A stretch of 64,000 bases of DNA from Dichotomocladium elegans. Taxonomy: Eukaryota > Mucoromycota > Mucoromycetes > Mucorales > Lichtheimiaceae. The stretch lies in contig JAIXMN010000003.1 in the NCBI GenBank assembly GCA_025716815.1, positions 248,001-312,000 on the forward strand, read 5' to 3'. Shown here one piece after another: positions 46,701 to 59,234 of the stretch. Position numbers and translations under genes: made by a program. The notes under the pieces are model-generated. The model saw only the letters and a program-made list of their open reading frames with translations, did not search any database and was not told the origin of the DNA. Numbering within the stretch: position 1 is the first letter of the stretch; every line of letters starts with the position of its first letter.

Positions 46701-47744
46701 TGCTAGGTCCGATCCAGTCGTGCATTTGAGGAGGAAATCCTACCATCAATAACTTAGATTTCCCCATCCGCTATATATATACAGCCTTTTTCACTGATAT
46801 GCAAAGGGCCTCATCCTTTCTTTTAAAGATACAGTGCATTAAATATCCTGCTATAGATCGCTCCTTTTGTACACCTACCATTGAGCGATCAGCATTACAT
46901 TTCTTGAGCCGCAGGACGATTATGTATGGCATTATCATGGTTATGGTTACGATAACAGCTATTGCATAAAGCTAAAGCGAGGGAAGTCAACTTCAGACTC
47001 TCCCATCCCAGCCTCGAAGAGCTTGAATCTAACGAAAAGAATTACACCTTCAGCACGTTAAGAACAGACACCTCGTATAGATGGCTTCGCTATTTCTTTG
47101 GAAAGAAAGGTGCTTGTTTTTCTTCATTTTCAAGCCGTAATGAATGCTCAATATATTGACTTAACAAGTCGATGTAGAGGATTTCAATTGCGGGGTTGGA
47201 TGACTGACAAGAGCCATATTATCCTTTGGCTAGCAAGTCTATTGAGAATTGGATGCGATTGTGTTGCAAGTGAATGACCTGCTTTTTATTCCGCCGTTGA
47301 ATGCATAAGCTATCGCTTATTGGAGAAAGCCAGCCGCTTATAATACCTTTTATGTATTTCATCTGGTAGCGCGCTTCTTACCAAAGTAAGTCCAGCTTTT
47401 CGCTTTTAGAGGATGCAATAATGGAAATGATAAACGTTCGGGCTGGCGTTCTACGAATAAAATGCAGGGATCAATCGCATACAACAGATGGACGAGTAAT
47501 CCAGGATGCTGTAGAAGGGACGGAACACGTTTTCTTTGTTGTTTCTGGCGGACGCCATATTCGGAGGTGACATTGCGCAACCCAAATGAGCCTGATTCAA
47601 AAATAAGACTTTATCAGATCACGGGCGGAGAATCAGATGAAGGCAGAGAGAATATGTCAAACCATCTGATAACAGGGTGTTGATGCTCTGCATTTAAAGC
47701 CTTCGTACCATACTGTATCTGTGCTCGTTTCTTCTTTCTTGTCC
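43779..47744. other. 4-kb gene-poor interval
   Basis: It separates the divergent lipase and PPR genes. I find no host gene. The central part (about 45300-46300) has many short open frames and may be decayed repeat DNA. One stretch at 46030-46180 reads as a plausible protein fragment (LTEVAAQMEKSSYVSLVYIS) but has no neighbours to support it. The outer 300-400 bp on each side would be promoters. Confidence 0.3.
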
Positions 47745-50700
47745 ATGGACTATCTTCATGCCCCTCGTTCTCGTAAAACACTAAAGCAAAAACAACCGAT
47801 CGCTCAGCAGTATCTCCACAGCGCTACTTTAAAACATCAAGTAGCAACGGGATCTCAAAGGCATCAGCAGCCGCTGTCGCTGTCGCCGCATGACTATGGA
47901 TTGGATGGGTTGCCAACGCCACCGGATTCTCCTACAGTCGGATATCAAGGTCTTCCATTTTTCGCAAATTTCTCTGAAGATTACGCACAACTTCAGGCCG
48001 CCAAACGGAAAGGGTGTCTCAAGTCTGTTCTGTCTACGTACGCTTTGATGCGAAAACGGCACATTCCATTAACCCTAAGAGCATATAATCTTGTTCTTGA
48101 CGCACTAGCCAAGTTTCGCAAGAAAGGGACTCCGCTATTTCGACTGCTTAAAGGTAAGAAGTTTAAAGAAGCACTTCAGCCGACCTATGAGTAAGGAGAT
48201 GGATTAAATTATTGTTGCAGTTTATGATGAAATGATTACATCACAAATCCAACCGAGCAGCTACACACACATTATCCTCATCCAAGCGCTATGTAGACGT
48301 GATGTGGAAGTCCAGAAAACTATTGCCATGCTGCGACGGCAAGAAACCCGTATGTGCAGGGAAACAGACGGCATCGATGTACTCGAAGCAGAACAGAACT
48401 TAGAGCATGCCCTCTCCATCTTCCGAAAGGCTTCCAAGCAGCGGCACACACAAGAATTCAAAATTGAGCTATACAATCAGATTTTGCGCGTCCTGTCACA
48501 TTACGGGGATAAGCCCAATGCTTTCTTCGTCTACGACCACCTCAACCGCTCTTCCCATCCGAAACCTAACGCGGCTACCTATGCCGCACTTATAAATTTA
48601 TACGGCCGCGCAGGAGACATAGACGGAGCATTGACATTTTATAAGGAGTATCACGCCATCAAAAGCATGACGGCGGAACATGATGCCTCTTACGTCTATA
48701 ATGCCCTTGTCGATGCGTATCTTAAATGTAACCGGCTTGATGATGCTCTGAATATAATCGAGAACGATATGGTCCGAGATAATATTAAAGTAACCATTGT
48801 TCCGTACAATTCAGTCATACGCTATTATTGCGCAAACCATGCCGTGGAAGCCGCACGTACATTGATCGGGCGTCTTGTAAACGTTACAAGTGATCTGACC
48901 CTTCCCCGCCCAGACGCAAGCAGCTACGGTCCTGTACTTTCGGCGCTCTGCAAGGCCAACCAGTATGCATCTGCTTCGGAAGTGTATGTGCAACTGCTGG
49001 CTACAGATATTACCAAGGCTTACGGTAATCTTGCCAACTATGCATTCTTGTGCATTTCCCACGGAAAGCACGAGGCCGCACTCGCTGTCATTCGCGACAT
49101 GCGATGCGCTCACCTCGAGCCTGACACCGAACTTGCTCGGCGCATCGTCCTAAGTTATGCGTCAGCCGAGGGTGCAGTCTTTGCGTATACGACAATCATC
49201 GAGGCCATGTCGCCCTGTACCATTATCAAAGGCACGGATATGCTTATTGAGATGGCATTACAAGTGTTGAGCAGGATATCGGAGATCGATGTTGCGCTGT
49301 CTTTTTTCAACACTCTGAAGAAGAGATTCAGACTCCCTGTCGCCGCGCATCGTGTTTTGCTTGACGTATATGATCACCAGAACGAGGAACGACTGAAATC
49401 GAACATCGATTATACACCTGTTCTTGTGTCTGCCATGATCGTGGGCGATATCCGGCTCGCGAGAGTAACCGCTGACCTTGCAGCAACCCATTATCGGCCA
49501 CAACCGGCGCTCTACTCACGTGTACTTTTGAAGCTTGAGGAATTAGGCCTTGATACTGATCCATGGAAATCAACCCTCATATGCCATCACCAGGAAGTTA
49601 GCGATTCAGGATCGTTTTCTAGCAAATTTCTCTTGGAGCTTGCTCATGGACATGGCAAGGAAGCCGTCCGAATGCTCGAACATATTCTGCGTACGGGACG
49701 CATGATGCCAGCCCCTGAGGTGATGAGGGATGCGATAGCCGCTATCGGGAAGCGTGGAGACCTCACATCTGCAGCGCGACTTTACAGTCTCTGTTGCAAA
49801 GCTGGTTACGACGACCGCTCCGTCTTCCTCCTTCAGAACAGTCTCCTGGTTGTGTATGCGCAGCAGGGCGATGTGATCAACGCTAAACGATGCTATGACG
49901 CCATCAAGGCAAAAGGTCTCTTTCCGGATGGCAATGCGTATGCCTCACTGCTGCTCTGCAAAGCTCATGACGTGACGGATGAGGCTGCGTATGCAATAGC
50001 GATTTATGATGAGGTCAAACGTCATAATATCAAGCCCGGTATATTTTTCTATAATGTTGTGATTTCAAAATTTGCAAAGACACGCAAGTTGGAGCTCGCT
50101 CTGCAGCTTTTTGACGAGATGGACTGTCAGCCCAACTGCATTACCTATGGCGCAATGATATCCGCATGTGTACGGGCTGGATCCGAGATGCATGCCCGGC
50201 GCATATTTGGTGAAATGCTCTCGTCAGCGTCTTACCGACCGCGCGTGGGTCCGTTCAACAGCATGATCCAACTTTATGTCCATCAGCACCCCGACCGCGA
50301 GCGTGCACTTGGGTATGTGAAAGAGATGCGAAGGCGAGAGATAAAACCTTCAGCGCACACGTACAAGTTGATTATGGAAGCCTATGCCACCATTGCACCT
50401 TACGACATGCCAGCAGCCTACCGGATGCTGAGTGAGATGGTGCGTCGAGATAAAATCACGCCCTTGGCAACACACTATGCAACTCTCATTTACTCCTACG
50501 GCTTCCTGCAGCGGGATGTCCAAAGTGCCGAACAAGTCTTTCTCCAAATGAGCAAGGCCAACGTTGCTCCAGATGAAACAGTCTATCAAGCCCTCCTGGA
50601 TATGCTCATCAGCAATGGGCTTTTCAGACGCGCAGAGGAGCTATACAACAGTGCGGTGAGCAAGATCCAGAAACGAGCATCGCCATATATAGAGAATATA

Positions 50701-50949
50701 TTTCTCCGCGAGTATGGACGAAATGGTAACGTTGCCATGGCCGAAAAGATGTTTTACTCCATGTCCGACAATAAATTCTCCAGCTCACCTCCTGTGGTGG
50801 TGCGTGAACCAAGCACCTACGAGACAATGGTCAAAATCTATCTTGAAAACGGCATGTCTGACAAGGCCAAAGATATCTTCAACTTGATGATCAAGCGCGG
50901 ATTCCCGAACAAGGTCCTGGCAACTGCCGCTCGTCTGGTTACGGAATGA
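47745..50949 (+). CDS. Large pentatricopeptide-repeat (PPR) protein, probably mitochondrial
   Basis: PPR proteins bind organellar RNA and guide its processing, stability or translation. ATG 47745 begins MDYLHAPRSRKTLKQKQPIA. Exon 1 ends at 48153. A 67-nt intron (GTAAGA...TTGCAG) joins LLK to VYDEMITSQIQPSSY. The product is about 1,045 aa. At least twelve degenerate 35-residue repeats can be followed, for example TYAALINLYGRAGDIDGALT, VYNALVDAYLKCNRLDDALN, FFYNVVISKFAKTRKLELAL and TYGAMISACVRAGSEMHARR. The N-terminus is basic, lacks acidic residues for about 50 positions and would suit a presequence. No catalytic domain is added. The order of repeats does not identify a particular yeast orthologue such as Pet309 or Dmr1. 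Confidence 0.9.
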
Positions 50950-51769
50950 GCATGTCAGTCCGGATACCTCGTATCAGATTTTATTATTTCAAAACTTGCC
51001 TATTTCAGCTGCTGTGCGTCAGTGTGGCGACGCATGACCATGGGTTGTTCTACTGAATTTTCCCTGGCGGTGTATTCAACCAGTGGAATGTCTTTGTTCC
51101 CTGGATATAAAAATAGCTTAGCGGTGGAGCAGCTTATTATACATATGGTTTTCGACAATAAAGTAGCCGTAGCGCTCTCTGAATGACTCAGTCATCATTC
51201 TACATAATGTTTTACCTCCATGTTTGATTGCTGCAAACTGCTGCTGGCTGCTATATCATCGTTATCCCGACATCACAATCAAATTTCTCGGCAGCAAAAT
51301 CATTGGGCTCGTCAGCAGCGAGGGCAGTGTTTTTTGGCGTTTCATTGACTTCTCTAGAGCAGGTTTTATGGATCTGAAGTGCAGTAACAGCACGCTTAAA
51401 AGTTGGTGTTCCGTGCTATGTTGATAGCAACAATCACCGTGTTAGAATGGCCATTCATCACACCTAGGAGGTGTATTTTCACGTCAATGGGGACCCTTTG
51501 CCACAGCAGTGCGGAATCCTGGCATATCAAATCACCATTTTCATGTTTAGGGCGGTTACCAGTAGCATCGGTAGAAACGAATACTACTGTATTTTTAGTT
51601 TTTGATCCACCTAGCATACCACTTGCTGCCTTATACATAGAATCTCAGCAATCTCTTCTCTATGTTGCTCAGAACCCATTAAGGAATAGTTGTGAAGAAG
51701 TTGTCTAAAATGCAGAGTTAGCACGTACATCCCAGTCTCGAATATACCAAAGTCGCTGTTATATCGATA
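50950..51769. other. Intergenic DNA, possibly repeat-derived
   Basis: No gene. An 80-codon minus-strand frame (51396-51638) has protein-like stretches (TVVFVSTDATGNRPKHENGD) but I recognise no family. Confidence 0.3.
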
Positions 51770-52330
51770 ATTGCCGAAGACTGTGTCAACATTATCAAGA
51801 CGTCTTTGCGATTTGTTGGGTTGGAAGCAAGTATATCATGAGATTCTGGAGAACCTGATGCAGACTACGGAATTTCTTACCACGCAAACCTACCCGCTCT
51901 CGCTCTGTATCATCCTCCACGAGCAGGACCGCGACCATAGCTTTGACCCCAGCGAGCTCTTCGGGCGAACACTCTACAATGTTTTCTCATTCTTACCGGG
52001 AGGAAGTTTATGCGCGAGAAGGCCAAGCAATTCATCAAAGCCATTAGCGTGGCCATCCAGATACACTTCAGAGGCTACATGAATGCTGCCTGCATTGAAC
52101 TTGGGCAACACCGCAACGTGTCCCAGGTGGCGGGGCCTTATGTCAGCACTAATGTCATGACAGCGTACAATACCAATGTCCAGCCGCCTGTCGGCGAGTA
52201 TTTCCGGTGCGCTGCCAACACTGTGTTGAAGGTGTACTAGCGGAAGGAATATGTCCGCAATGAAACGGTTAACAGCTATGAACACGAGTTCAGCCAGGTC
52301 TGTGAGGAGAGAAAATGGAGGTCAGAGCGT
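51770..52330 (+). pseudogene. Diverged Fanzor-family N-terminal fragment
   Basis: Two adjacent frames resemble the N-terminal third of the Fanzor frame at 20732. LMQTTEFLTTQTYPLSLCII then HEQDRDHSFD lines up with LVHNTTTQAYAFAKYIFINE then AARDPTFN. After a frame change near 52000, FIKAISVAIQIHFRGYMNAA precedes TAYNTNVQPPVGEYFRCAAN, which lines up with TAYVNNVHMRFGQHLRRVIN. The order and spacing are the same. The frame stops at TAG 52240, and no RuvC or zinc-finger part follows. Similarity is well below that of the 8.6-10.7 kb copy, so this represents an older insertion or a separate subfamily. Confidence 0.45.
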
Positions 52331-53234
52331 CCAGTGCACGTAGCTGGTTGCGACGCAGACCCGCCCCCCGGGATCCCAGTAACCTTCCAGCGGAAGAGCA
52401 ACCGCAATGGATAGATGAAAACGGATGATAATAAGTCGCGAGACTCGAAGGTGGTGAACATTTTCAGAGAAAGAAATAGAGCGTCATAATTGGAGTGGCC
52501 TCTGCTGAAACTATTGATTGACAGTTAACATCAGTAGTTTTGATATGTATCACGACACGACAACGGCGCGTATGTGCTCGCAGAAAGTGAGTTCTATGAT
52601 GACACCAATGAGCTCTGCAGATTTCTAAAAGCCGGAAGAACAAAACCAGCCCAGTGTTTTCTTTTTCCCTCCGATGCTCTGGCACCGTGCCACATGCACC
52701 TGCACACATGAATCTAATTCTCCCGCAATCCCACTAACAAATTTTCTTGCCCTGTTATCGCAGGGTTTAAGATAGCATCAGCAAAATGCTTGGGGGCACA
52801 CTCCATCCAGCCAGTGGACTTGAACGCACCCCTGAAGGTAAGTTGGCTGAGCAGAGATCATCATTTAAGCAATACAGCCTGGTGTGTGACAACATAGTAA
52901 TAGCTCGATCTTTTACCATTCTGTCTGCGAACTTGCTAATTCACACGGATTAAAAATAGATTCTGTCAAATAAAAATCATCCAGAATTTTGGCAGTACCC
53001 CCGAGGAAGCATCATGAATTACTTCATGGTCCCTTTATCCTTATAATCGATAGGATAGAGGGAGAGAGAGAGAGAAAGAGACTATATGTGTTTTGTCATG
53101 GAAAAGACGTTGTCTGAATTGGAAATCACACATCTTTCGCACATTATGCATTTCGACCTATTCTTATCCATTTGCCGGGTGAAAAAGGGAATCAGGGCCC
53201 GCATGCCAAATATGTCGCTCTTTTTCAATCCATC
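52331..53234. other. Intergenic DNA
   Basis: No supportable gene. A GA-rich run sits near 53054-53076. The last part is the 5' flank of the nucleotidase gene. Confidence 0.3.
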
Positions 53235-54502
53235 ATGTTCCTTGCGAAAGCGTCAGAATTAGGCAAGTACCATTCGCATTTGCGCATACACATACACACA
53301 CATATATATGCGTTGTGTGTTTCTGTAGGTGAAAAGAGAGTGGTCTCGGTAGCAATGCTCAATCGTTCTATGTAGTCCAGAAATTATTGCTGATCCCCAC
53401 TGTCCGAATCAACAATGTCGAAAGCACCACCGCAAAAGTGTCCAAGATCTTACACGATGGCCCTTCCAATCTCCATTTCATCTGTGGTAATTTTCTCTGT
53501 GGAAAGGAAAAGATGTGCCAGAAGAAGAGCTCACGACCATGTCACAGATTTCGACATGACAATGTCGCGTTACTGGATTCGGGATACAGCTACCGATGCC
53601 CTTGTGCGAAATGTCTCTTGCCACGGAACACCTGCATTGTATTCCAAAATAGATCCAAAGGTAGAATAGACGCAGGATTGCAATGTCAAAAGGCTCACAT
53701 CTGTTTTAGTTCAAGGCTGTGACGGATGAATTGGTCCGCACTTATTATCCTATTGAGACTGACAGGACAATGACGAAGGAAGAGAAAACGCCTTATATGA
53801 TCGGTACGTGCCATGAATTCACGAAGAAGACCGAAAGGAGGAATAATGACTCACTGGTTGTTATCCACATTCAGAATGGTGGGAAAAGGCCCACAAGGCG
53901 CTGGTCCAGCAGAATCTTACACGAGATGGTAGATTACATCCGTCCATTCTGATGCAACTTATTTGACAAACTAATCGGTTGTTTAACCATACAAAGATGT
54001 GAAGGCAATGGCCAACGAAGCTCATATCAAGCTCCGGCCCGGGGTGGAGACCGTCCTCGAACAGTGCCACACTGCTGCCATTCCATTGCTCGTCTTTTCT
54101 GCCGGCATTGGGAACATTATCGAAGAGGTTCTCAAAAGCAAAAATCTCTTGTATAACAACATGCATATTGTGTCCAACATGATGACCTTCGATGACAAAG
54201 ACGTTTGTGTTGGCTTTGACGAACCGCTCATCCATGTTTTTAACAAGTCGGAATTTCAGCTTGAGGAGACGGCATATTATGAGAGCATCAAGGACCGGCC
54301 CAATGTTATCCTTATTGGCGACTCCTTGGGCGATTTACAGATGAGCCAGGGTGTAAAGCATGAGCTGTCTCTGAATATCGGATTCTGTAACCACGACTTT
54401 AATTCGCTTGAGCCGATTTACAAGGAAGCATTCGATATCGTCATCATGCAAGACGCAAACTTCGGTCCCGTTATCGATCTATTAGAAGCCATTACAAAAT
54501 AA
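53235..54502 (+). CDS. Cytosolic pyrimidine 5'-nucleotidase (UMPH-1/NT5C3 type)
   Basis: A HAD-family phosphatase that dephosphorylates pyrimidine mononucleotides. Coding sequence is secure from about 53387 (IPTVRINN). Exons then end at 53486 and continue 53548-53660, 53716-53803, 53875-53928 and 53997-54502. HAD motif I is CDFDMTMSRYW, split by the first secure intron. Motif II lies in LLVFSAGIGNIIEEV and motif IV in LIGDSLGDLQMSQGV. Other family blocks are KTPYMIEWWEKAHKALVQQN and SNMMTF then HVFNKSEF. No ATG is in frame at 53387, so an upstream exon is needed. ATG 53235 (MFLAKASEL) followed by a GCAAGT donor and the TATGTAG acceptor at 53373 would join in phase, but this start is tentative. 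The stop lies only 25 bp from the stop of the convergent UBX gene. Confidence 0.88.
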
Positions 54503-54527
54503 AAGGCTCGACCCATAGACTATATCA

Positions 54528-56158
54528 TCAGACAAAAGTGACGACGAGAGCGGTGGACGGAACAAGATCTACGCACAAGGCTGATAAATACACACGATGT
54601 TCTATTTTTAAAAACGAACACACAAATACTTACTGAGTTCCCTGAGTGTCTTGCCCGTTTCTTCGGCACCAAACGTTTTTCTATAGATGGTCAGCTAACG
54701 CGTGCACATAATAGATCCTGTGCAATCTGATCGGCTTACCGAGGGAAGGTCATTGATACTGTGAAAGGTCTGTCACATCCCTGTGACAATAAAAAGGAAT
54801 TGACGTCCTCAAAAGGCGCGTCTGCAGGAAATGTATGGGTGATGGGAGCCATGCCGGGAATGCGGAACTAGGTTTACAAATGTTATTTCATAGCGCCTCA
54901 CCGCTTCTCCCGGTGTGCCTGAATTATTTGCTTACCTGTAACCGAGCTTCGGTGTATTCCTTCTTGGCCCCGGGGGCAGCTGTGGGGAGCGAAGCAGATG
55001 CGGAGGCTTGTTGTGCAGATTGTTCAGTGATGGCTTTCTTAGCAGCCTCACGCTTCAATTGAATGAACAATCCACCCGTTAACGAGCGAAAGAAGTCCTA
55101 CACACATGATCGCTTTTGCCCTCTCACCTTGGCAGCCCGCTCACGCTTATCCGCCTCGATTTGGGCCTTAATCTTAGCTTTCGCCAATTTATCTGCTTCT
55201 TTTTCCCGTTTCTTTGCCTCAAAAGCCTTCTTAAGCTGTTGTTCCTCCAGTTTCTCTCTTGCAGCGCTTATATCCTGGCCGGCCTTGCGTCGAATCCGCT
55301 CTGCTTGTTTGCGTTCCTCGGCTTCTTCGAAAGCTTTGTTGGCGCGCTTGGCCGCCAGTTTCGCTTTCAGGTCTGCTAGTTTCTGTCGCTTTTCTTCTTC
55401 GGTCAAAGGCGCAATGGCCTCGGTGCTCTCTGAAAAGTTTTGATGGGTTGTCTTGATGGCATGGTGCTCTGCACTGGCCGCTAACATGCAAATACAATTG
55501 ATAAAAGCGTTGACGTGAGCATCATAGGCCCGAAATACAAATACTCATCTGTCTACTCCCTCCCCCCTTTACCATTTCGGAAAAGCTTCCCGCAGTCATT
55601 GCATTTTAGGCTTTGGGCCGTCTGCTCGCCTTCTTTAATTTCACCTAAGGCACCAAAAGTATTTAGCATATCTTCATTGCCCCGGAACCACCACGAAATA
55701 AAATATTGACGGCCCCCACCTTCTTCTTTATCCTTGCTGCTGTCATCATCATCGTTTGTCGGTCCGCTCAGGCTGTGTGTCGTTTCGTCCTCAGGTTCAT
55801 CAGTTATCTCGGGATGCGCGAGCAACCTGCAGTGTTATAAAAATGCCAGAGATTGTAAAGAGACCGATCCTGATCGGCGTCACAGAACACCGGCATCCTC
55901 CTCTTTTTTTCGCAACCCAAACGAAACCTTTCTATCGGCTGGCCATGTTGCATGCGGCGTTCCTCATAACCACGCACCAATCATTCTCTTACCAGTCCAT
56001 GGCAGGCTGCAGCCCAGCACCATTGGTCGCTCTCCACGCCTTTTGCCTGTTGAAAGCTAATAGCGTCAGTTGAGCTGGTATAACTGTTAATGATTCCATC
56101 CATACACTTTGGCGCGCGAGAAGCCCATATCCACAAGCGTATCAATGTCGCTGGCCAT
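54528..56158 (-). CDS. UBA-UBX protein with a C2H2-like finger (UBXN1-like)
   Basis: Likely an adaptor that binds ubiquitin through UBA and Cdc48/p97 through UBX. Eight exons join: 56158-56106, 56046-55993, 55826-55573, 55480-55128, 55052-54936, 54867-54740, 54680-54634 and 54580-54528, giving 352 aa. The UBA domain is MASDIDTLVDMGFSRAKVQK then ATNGAGLQPAMDWLLAHPE. An acidic linker (TNDDDDSSKDKEE) leads to a zinc finger, SLKCNDCGKLF with AEHHAIKTTHQNFSE. A long charged coiled coil follows (LADLKAKLAAKRANKAFEEA onward). The UBX fold begins FRIPGMAPITHTFPADAPFE and contains TVSMTFPRKTFGAEE and the C-terminal VDLVPSTALVVTFV. The FPR loop that contacts Cdc48 is intact. Domain order matches animal UBXN1/SAKS1. 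Confidence 0.88.
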
Positions 56159-57181
56159 TGTAGAGTATTTGATAAAAAAGAACAAAAAATAAAGAGGCCA
56201 CCGCGCGTCATGCATTTTACGGATTAAGATCATAATGTACGAATAGGGTGACTGTGTCCCCCCACCCCACCCCACCCCCAACGAATGAAATAGGGGGTTG
56301 GGAAGTTGTGAGTGGAGGTTTCCCGCATTCCCAGGGCGATTTATCTTTTTGGCGGAATCGACCGCACAGAGCTTTTTTTTAAAAAAATCCAAATTATGCA
56401 GAAACATTTTATCTTCTAAAAAAAAATCACCAAGATTGAATGAACGGGGGGGGAGTAGAGAGAGAAGGAGGGAATAACCTATAATTAAAAGATGGACATG
56501 TCTTTGTTGTACGTCTCTGAGCATTTCGGTGCACTAGCCATCGCCCAGGTCCTTCTTTTCCGGTAAAAGAACCATCGCGATAGCAACGACGAAGACGTTC
56601 CTGGGGATACAATGCTGTGGTAGACACCATTACGATATGACTGGAGATAATATTCTTTATCTGATAGATGCATATAATGTTAATCATTGCGCCGAGACGG
56701 ACAGGTTAGGCTGAGAAAAGGGATGTGGAGTGCGGGAAGTACTCCAATCATACGGTGCTTCGCTTACCTTTTGTTTCAAATTCGGGCAGAAGGTATCGTC
56801 GTCGTTTTGTATATTTCTCTACCCGCCACAGATCCAGCTGCTTCTTTAACTTGTCCATTGCCAAATACAGTAGAGACAGGAAAATAGAGCATGTACTATC
56901 CGTGCTGATGGACAATGCACGAGAGAGAAAAAGAAGAAAGAGAGGAGGAGCGAGAGAAGGCAAAGAAATAAGAACGCTTCCAGATTTATAAATATTCAAA
57001 GTATAGGAGAACGCCATGCAGTGTTCATATCTTTTTCGTTGCAAGCGTCATTTCGTCTTCTTCTTTTTTCCTTTCGTCATTTGCTCCTATTTTTTCGCCT
57101 TCTCTTTCTTCTGCAATGCCAAACACTTTCTTTTTATTCTATACAATTTTGACATGCCTTGAGTACATGAGTTTGCTTACT
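56159..57181. other. 5' flank of UBX gene and 3' flank of GT49 gene
   Basis: No gene. It contains a C-rich CCCCACCCC tract (about 56258-56280) and several homopolymer runs, plausibly part of the UBX gene promoter. Confidence 0.35.
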
Positions 57182-58817
57182 TTATAGGTTAAGCATCCGT
57201 AAACTGCGTAATTCTTTTGCGCATTCTTCCCGTACGTGTTGTCCTCGTTCAGTGTGGAACACGTCTGTTTGATCAAACTGGCGCGCGAAGAAGACACATT
57301 GCTCGATCCGGAAATTCTTGTAGAGCTTGACCTGCATGATGCGCTATCGTCCGAGACGTGGATAAGACTTATTGTCTATATGTCTCTCTGTCTCTTCTTC
57401 ACTGAGATTTACCTCATCTTTTGTTAACTTATTCTCTGGCTCCTGGCCAGTACGAACGATATAATCGTTCGGAAGAACGAAGAGATCGGCGCCATTCAGA
57501 TAAGTCGAATAAAGACAAGCTGATATTTCGTCCGCAAATCGCTCTTCGCACCTAAATCATTATGCTTGTGAGAACTGGGGAGGGGGACGGGAGGAAGGAG
57601 GGAGGGGAGGGGACACAATGATATGCATTTAGGAGAGCATTATGAACTTACCAGGGATGGTTATCCCTAGTGGCAATATAGACAGGACCGTAGTGGAAAT
57701 CATAACTTGGCAAGGGGTAAGGCTCTGTAGCGTTTCGCCAGTCGGTATAAGATGTGGGGCCTTCGTTTAGAGGCCAGTGGTAGTCTAAGAGGCCCATCTT
57801 GCCATCGTCCACCCATGGCAGCATATCATCCTTGTTAGTTGGCCAGGTATCAGTGACGGGTGTTCTGGTCTTCGGGAATGCAAAGGTCGGTACGATCAGG
57901 AGATCGCCCCGGTCCAGAAACTCGGTGTAGGCCGTCACACTTTTGCTGATGTTGGTCATCCACAGTGCAGTGGCGGGAATATAGGCTACGTAGCGGGTTC
58001 GACTCAAGAGTCGAGCCATGTTGCGTGCATCCTGGTAACCACCATGTGTGGAGCCTGCGCGGCCAACAACATGGAGATCGACATGGCGTGCCAACCAAGC
58101 ATTTGCCTGGTACGCACGGCGGATAGTCGAATAGTGCTGTATCATGGCACCTGATCCGAGGTCGGTGCCGTCTGTAGGAACAAGCAGAGTGGCGGAAATA
58201 GGACCTGGATAAGCAAGTTCATCAATTTGTTTGTTTCTCAAAGACTTCTTGCTTCAAGAATGTTACCCTGCCAGATTTCTGCAAGATGGACAAGATGATC
58301 CCAGTCATCCATGTCGAGTACAGTGACGATGGTAAGTGAATCCTCGGACGGAGTGACCGAAGCGCTCGCCCAATATGGTCGAATGTGATTCATTCGCAGT
58401 AATGACTTTGAAAACATTTTTGAAAGACGAAGTTGTTGCGGCAAGAGACTCAGAGGGGATGATGACGATGGGATCGGCGCAGGTAAAGCCACCTCTACAA
58501 CCACGATCGAATGATGAGCAGGACATGTAAAGAAAGTCATCAACGCTTTTACCTATTGGCTCTTCTGCAGGTACGATAGGCGCATGACTGGTATATCCGC
58601 TAGCTAGGTGAAGACTGAACACGATCACGCTGACTAAAAGATAGGTCCATCCCAGGAAACGAATGATTCGTAACCGAAACAAGCGCTTGCAGCACTGAAA
58701 TGATGATGTATCTGCCATGGGTGATCGAGTGCTTGTCGGCGATAATACCGTGGCCAACGAGGGTTTGTGCTGATGAGAACTGTCTATTGATTGGGCCAGC
58801 TCCGAGATATTCGACAT
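57182..58817 (-). CDS. GT49 (LARGE-like) type II membrane glycosyltransferase
   Basis: A Golgi-type glycosyltransferase; relatives extend beta-linked glucuronyl/xylosyl or GlcNAc-containing chains. Exons are 58817-58553, 58494-58267, 58204-57652, 57551-57413 and 57343-57182, about 448 aa from ATG MSNISELAQSIDSS (ATG 58718 is a possible inner start). A cytosolic tail precedes one hydrophobic anchor (FLGWTYLLVSVIVFSLHLAS, residues about 55-74) and a Ser/Pro stem. The catalytic domain begins HIRPYWASASVTPSEDSLTI and includes EIWQGPISATLLVPTDGTD, RNMARLLSRTRYVAYIPAT, FLDRGDLLIVPTFAFPK and YDFHYGPVYIATRDNHPWCE. The C-terminal KLYKNFRIEQCVFFARQFDQ block confirms the last exon. A classical DxD pair is not obvious at the usual place. 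Donor and substrate cannot be assigned. Confidence 0.85.
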
Positions 58818-59234
58818 TGCTGCTCTGTAATGGGCGACCAAGTCAAGATTGTTGGCGGACGTATCCTTCCTTTTCGGGAGGTGGAGGAGAGAATAAGAAG
58901 GAGTGTCGTGTTCCTCGAGAAAAGGAAGGCGCGCTCGAAACTCTCTCACTTTCGGGTGCAAAAAATAAATTGCAAAAAAAAAATCCCGACGCAAGCTTGT
59001 TTCAAACGTCTTGTCCATTGCAATCGCTCTCGACGTTGTATATTCTTCTGGAAGCGCCTTGGTAACAAAATATCTTTGATTGGCGTGGCTTAATTCACAT
59101 TCTTTATGTATATATACAATGTAGGTACAGCACATGAACCGGGAAATAGAATTGGTTACAAGAACGGTTTGTATGACATCCCTGAGGCAGACATTTCAAG
59201 AGAAGTTACATCTCAAAACCGCAGGGTGATAAAA
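58818..59234. other. 5' flank of the GT49 gene
   Basis: No gene called. The minus-strand frame of the GT49 first exon stays open upstream to about 59135, so a longer N-terminus is formally possible. The added sequence has no family match that I recognise. Confidence 0.35.

Noticed and set aside
46640..46740. tRNA-like pieces (GGTAGATGGAGCGC on the minus strand, GGTCCGATCC on the plus strand)
   Set aside because: The two pieces are on opposite strands and no cloverleaf can be drawn; chance resemblance.
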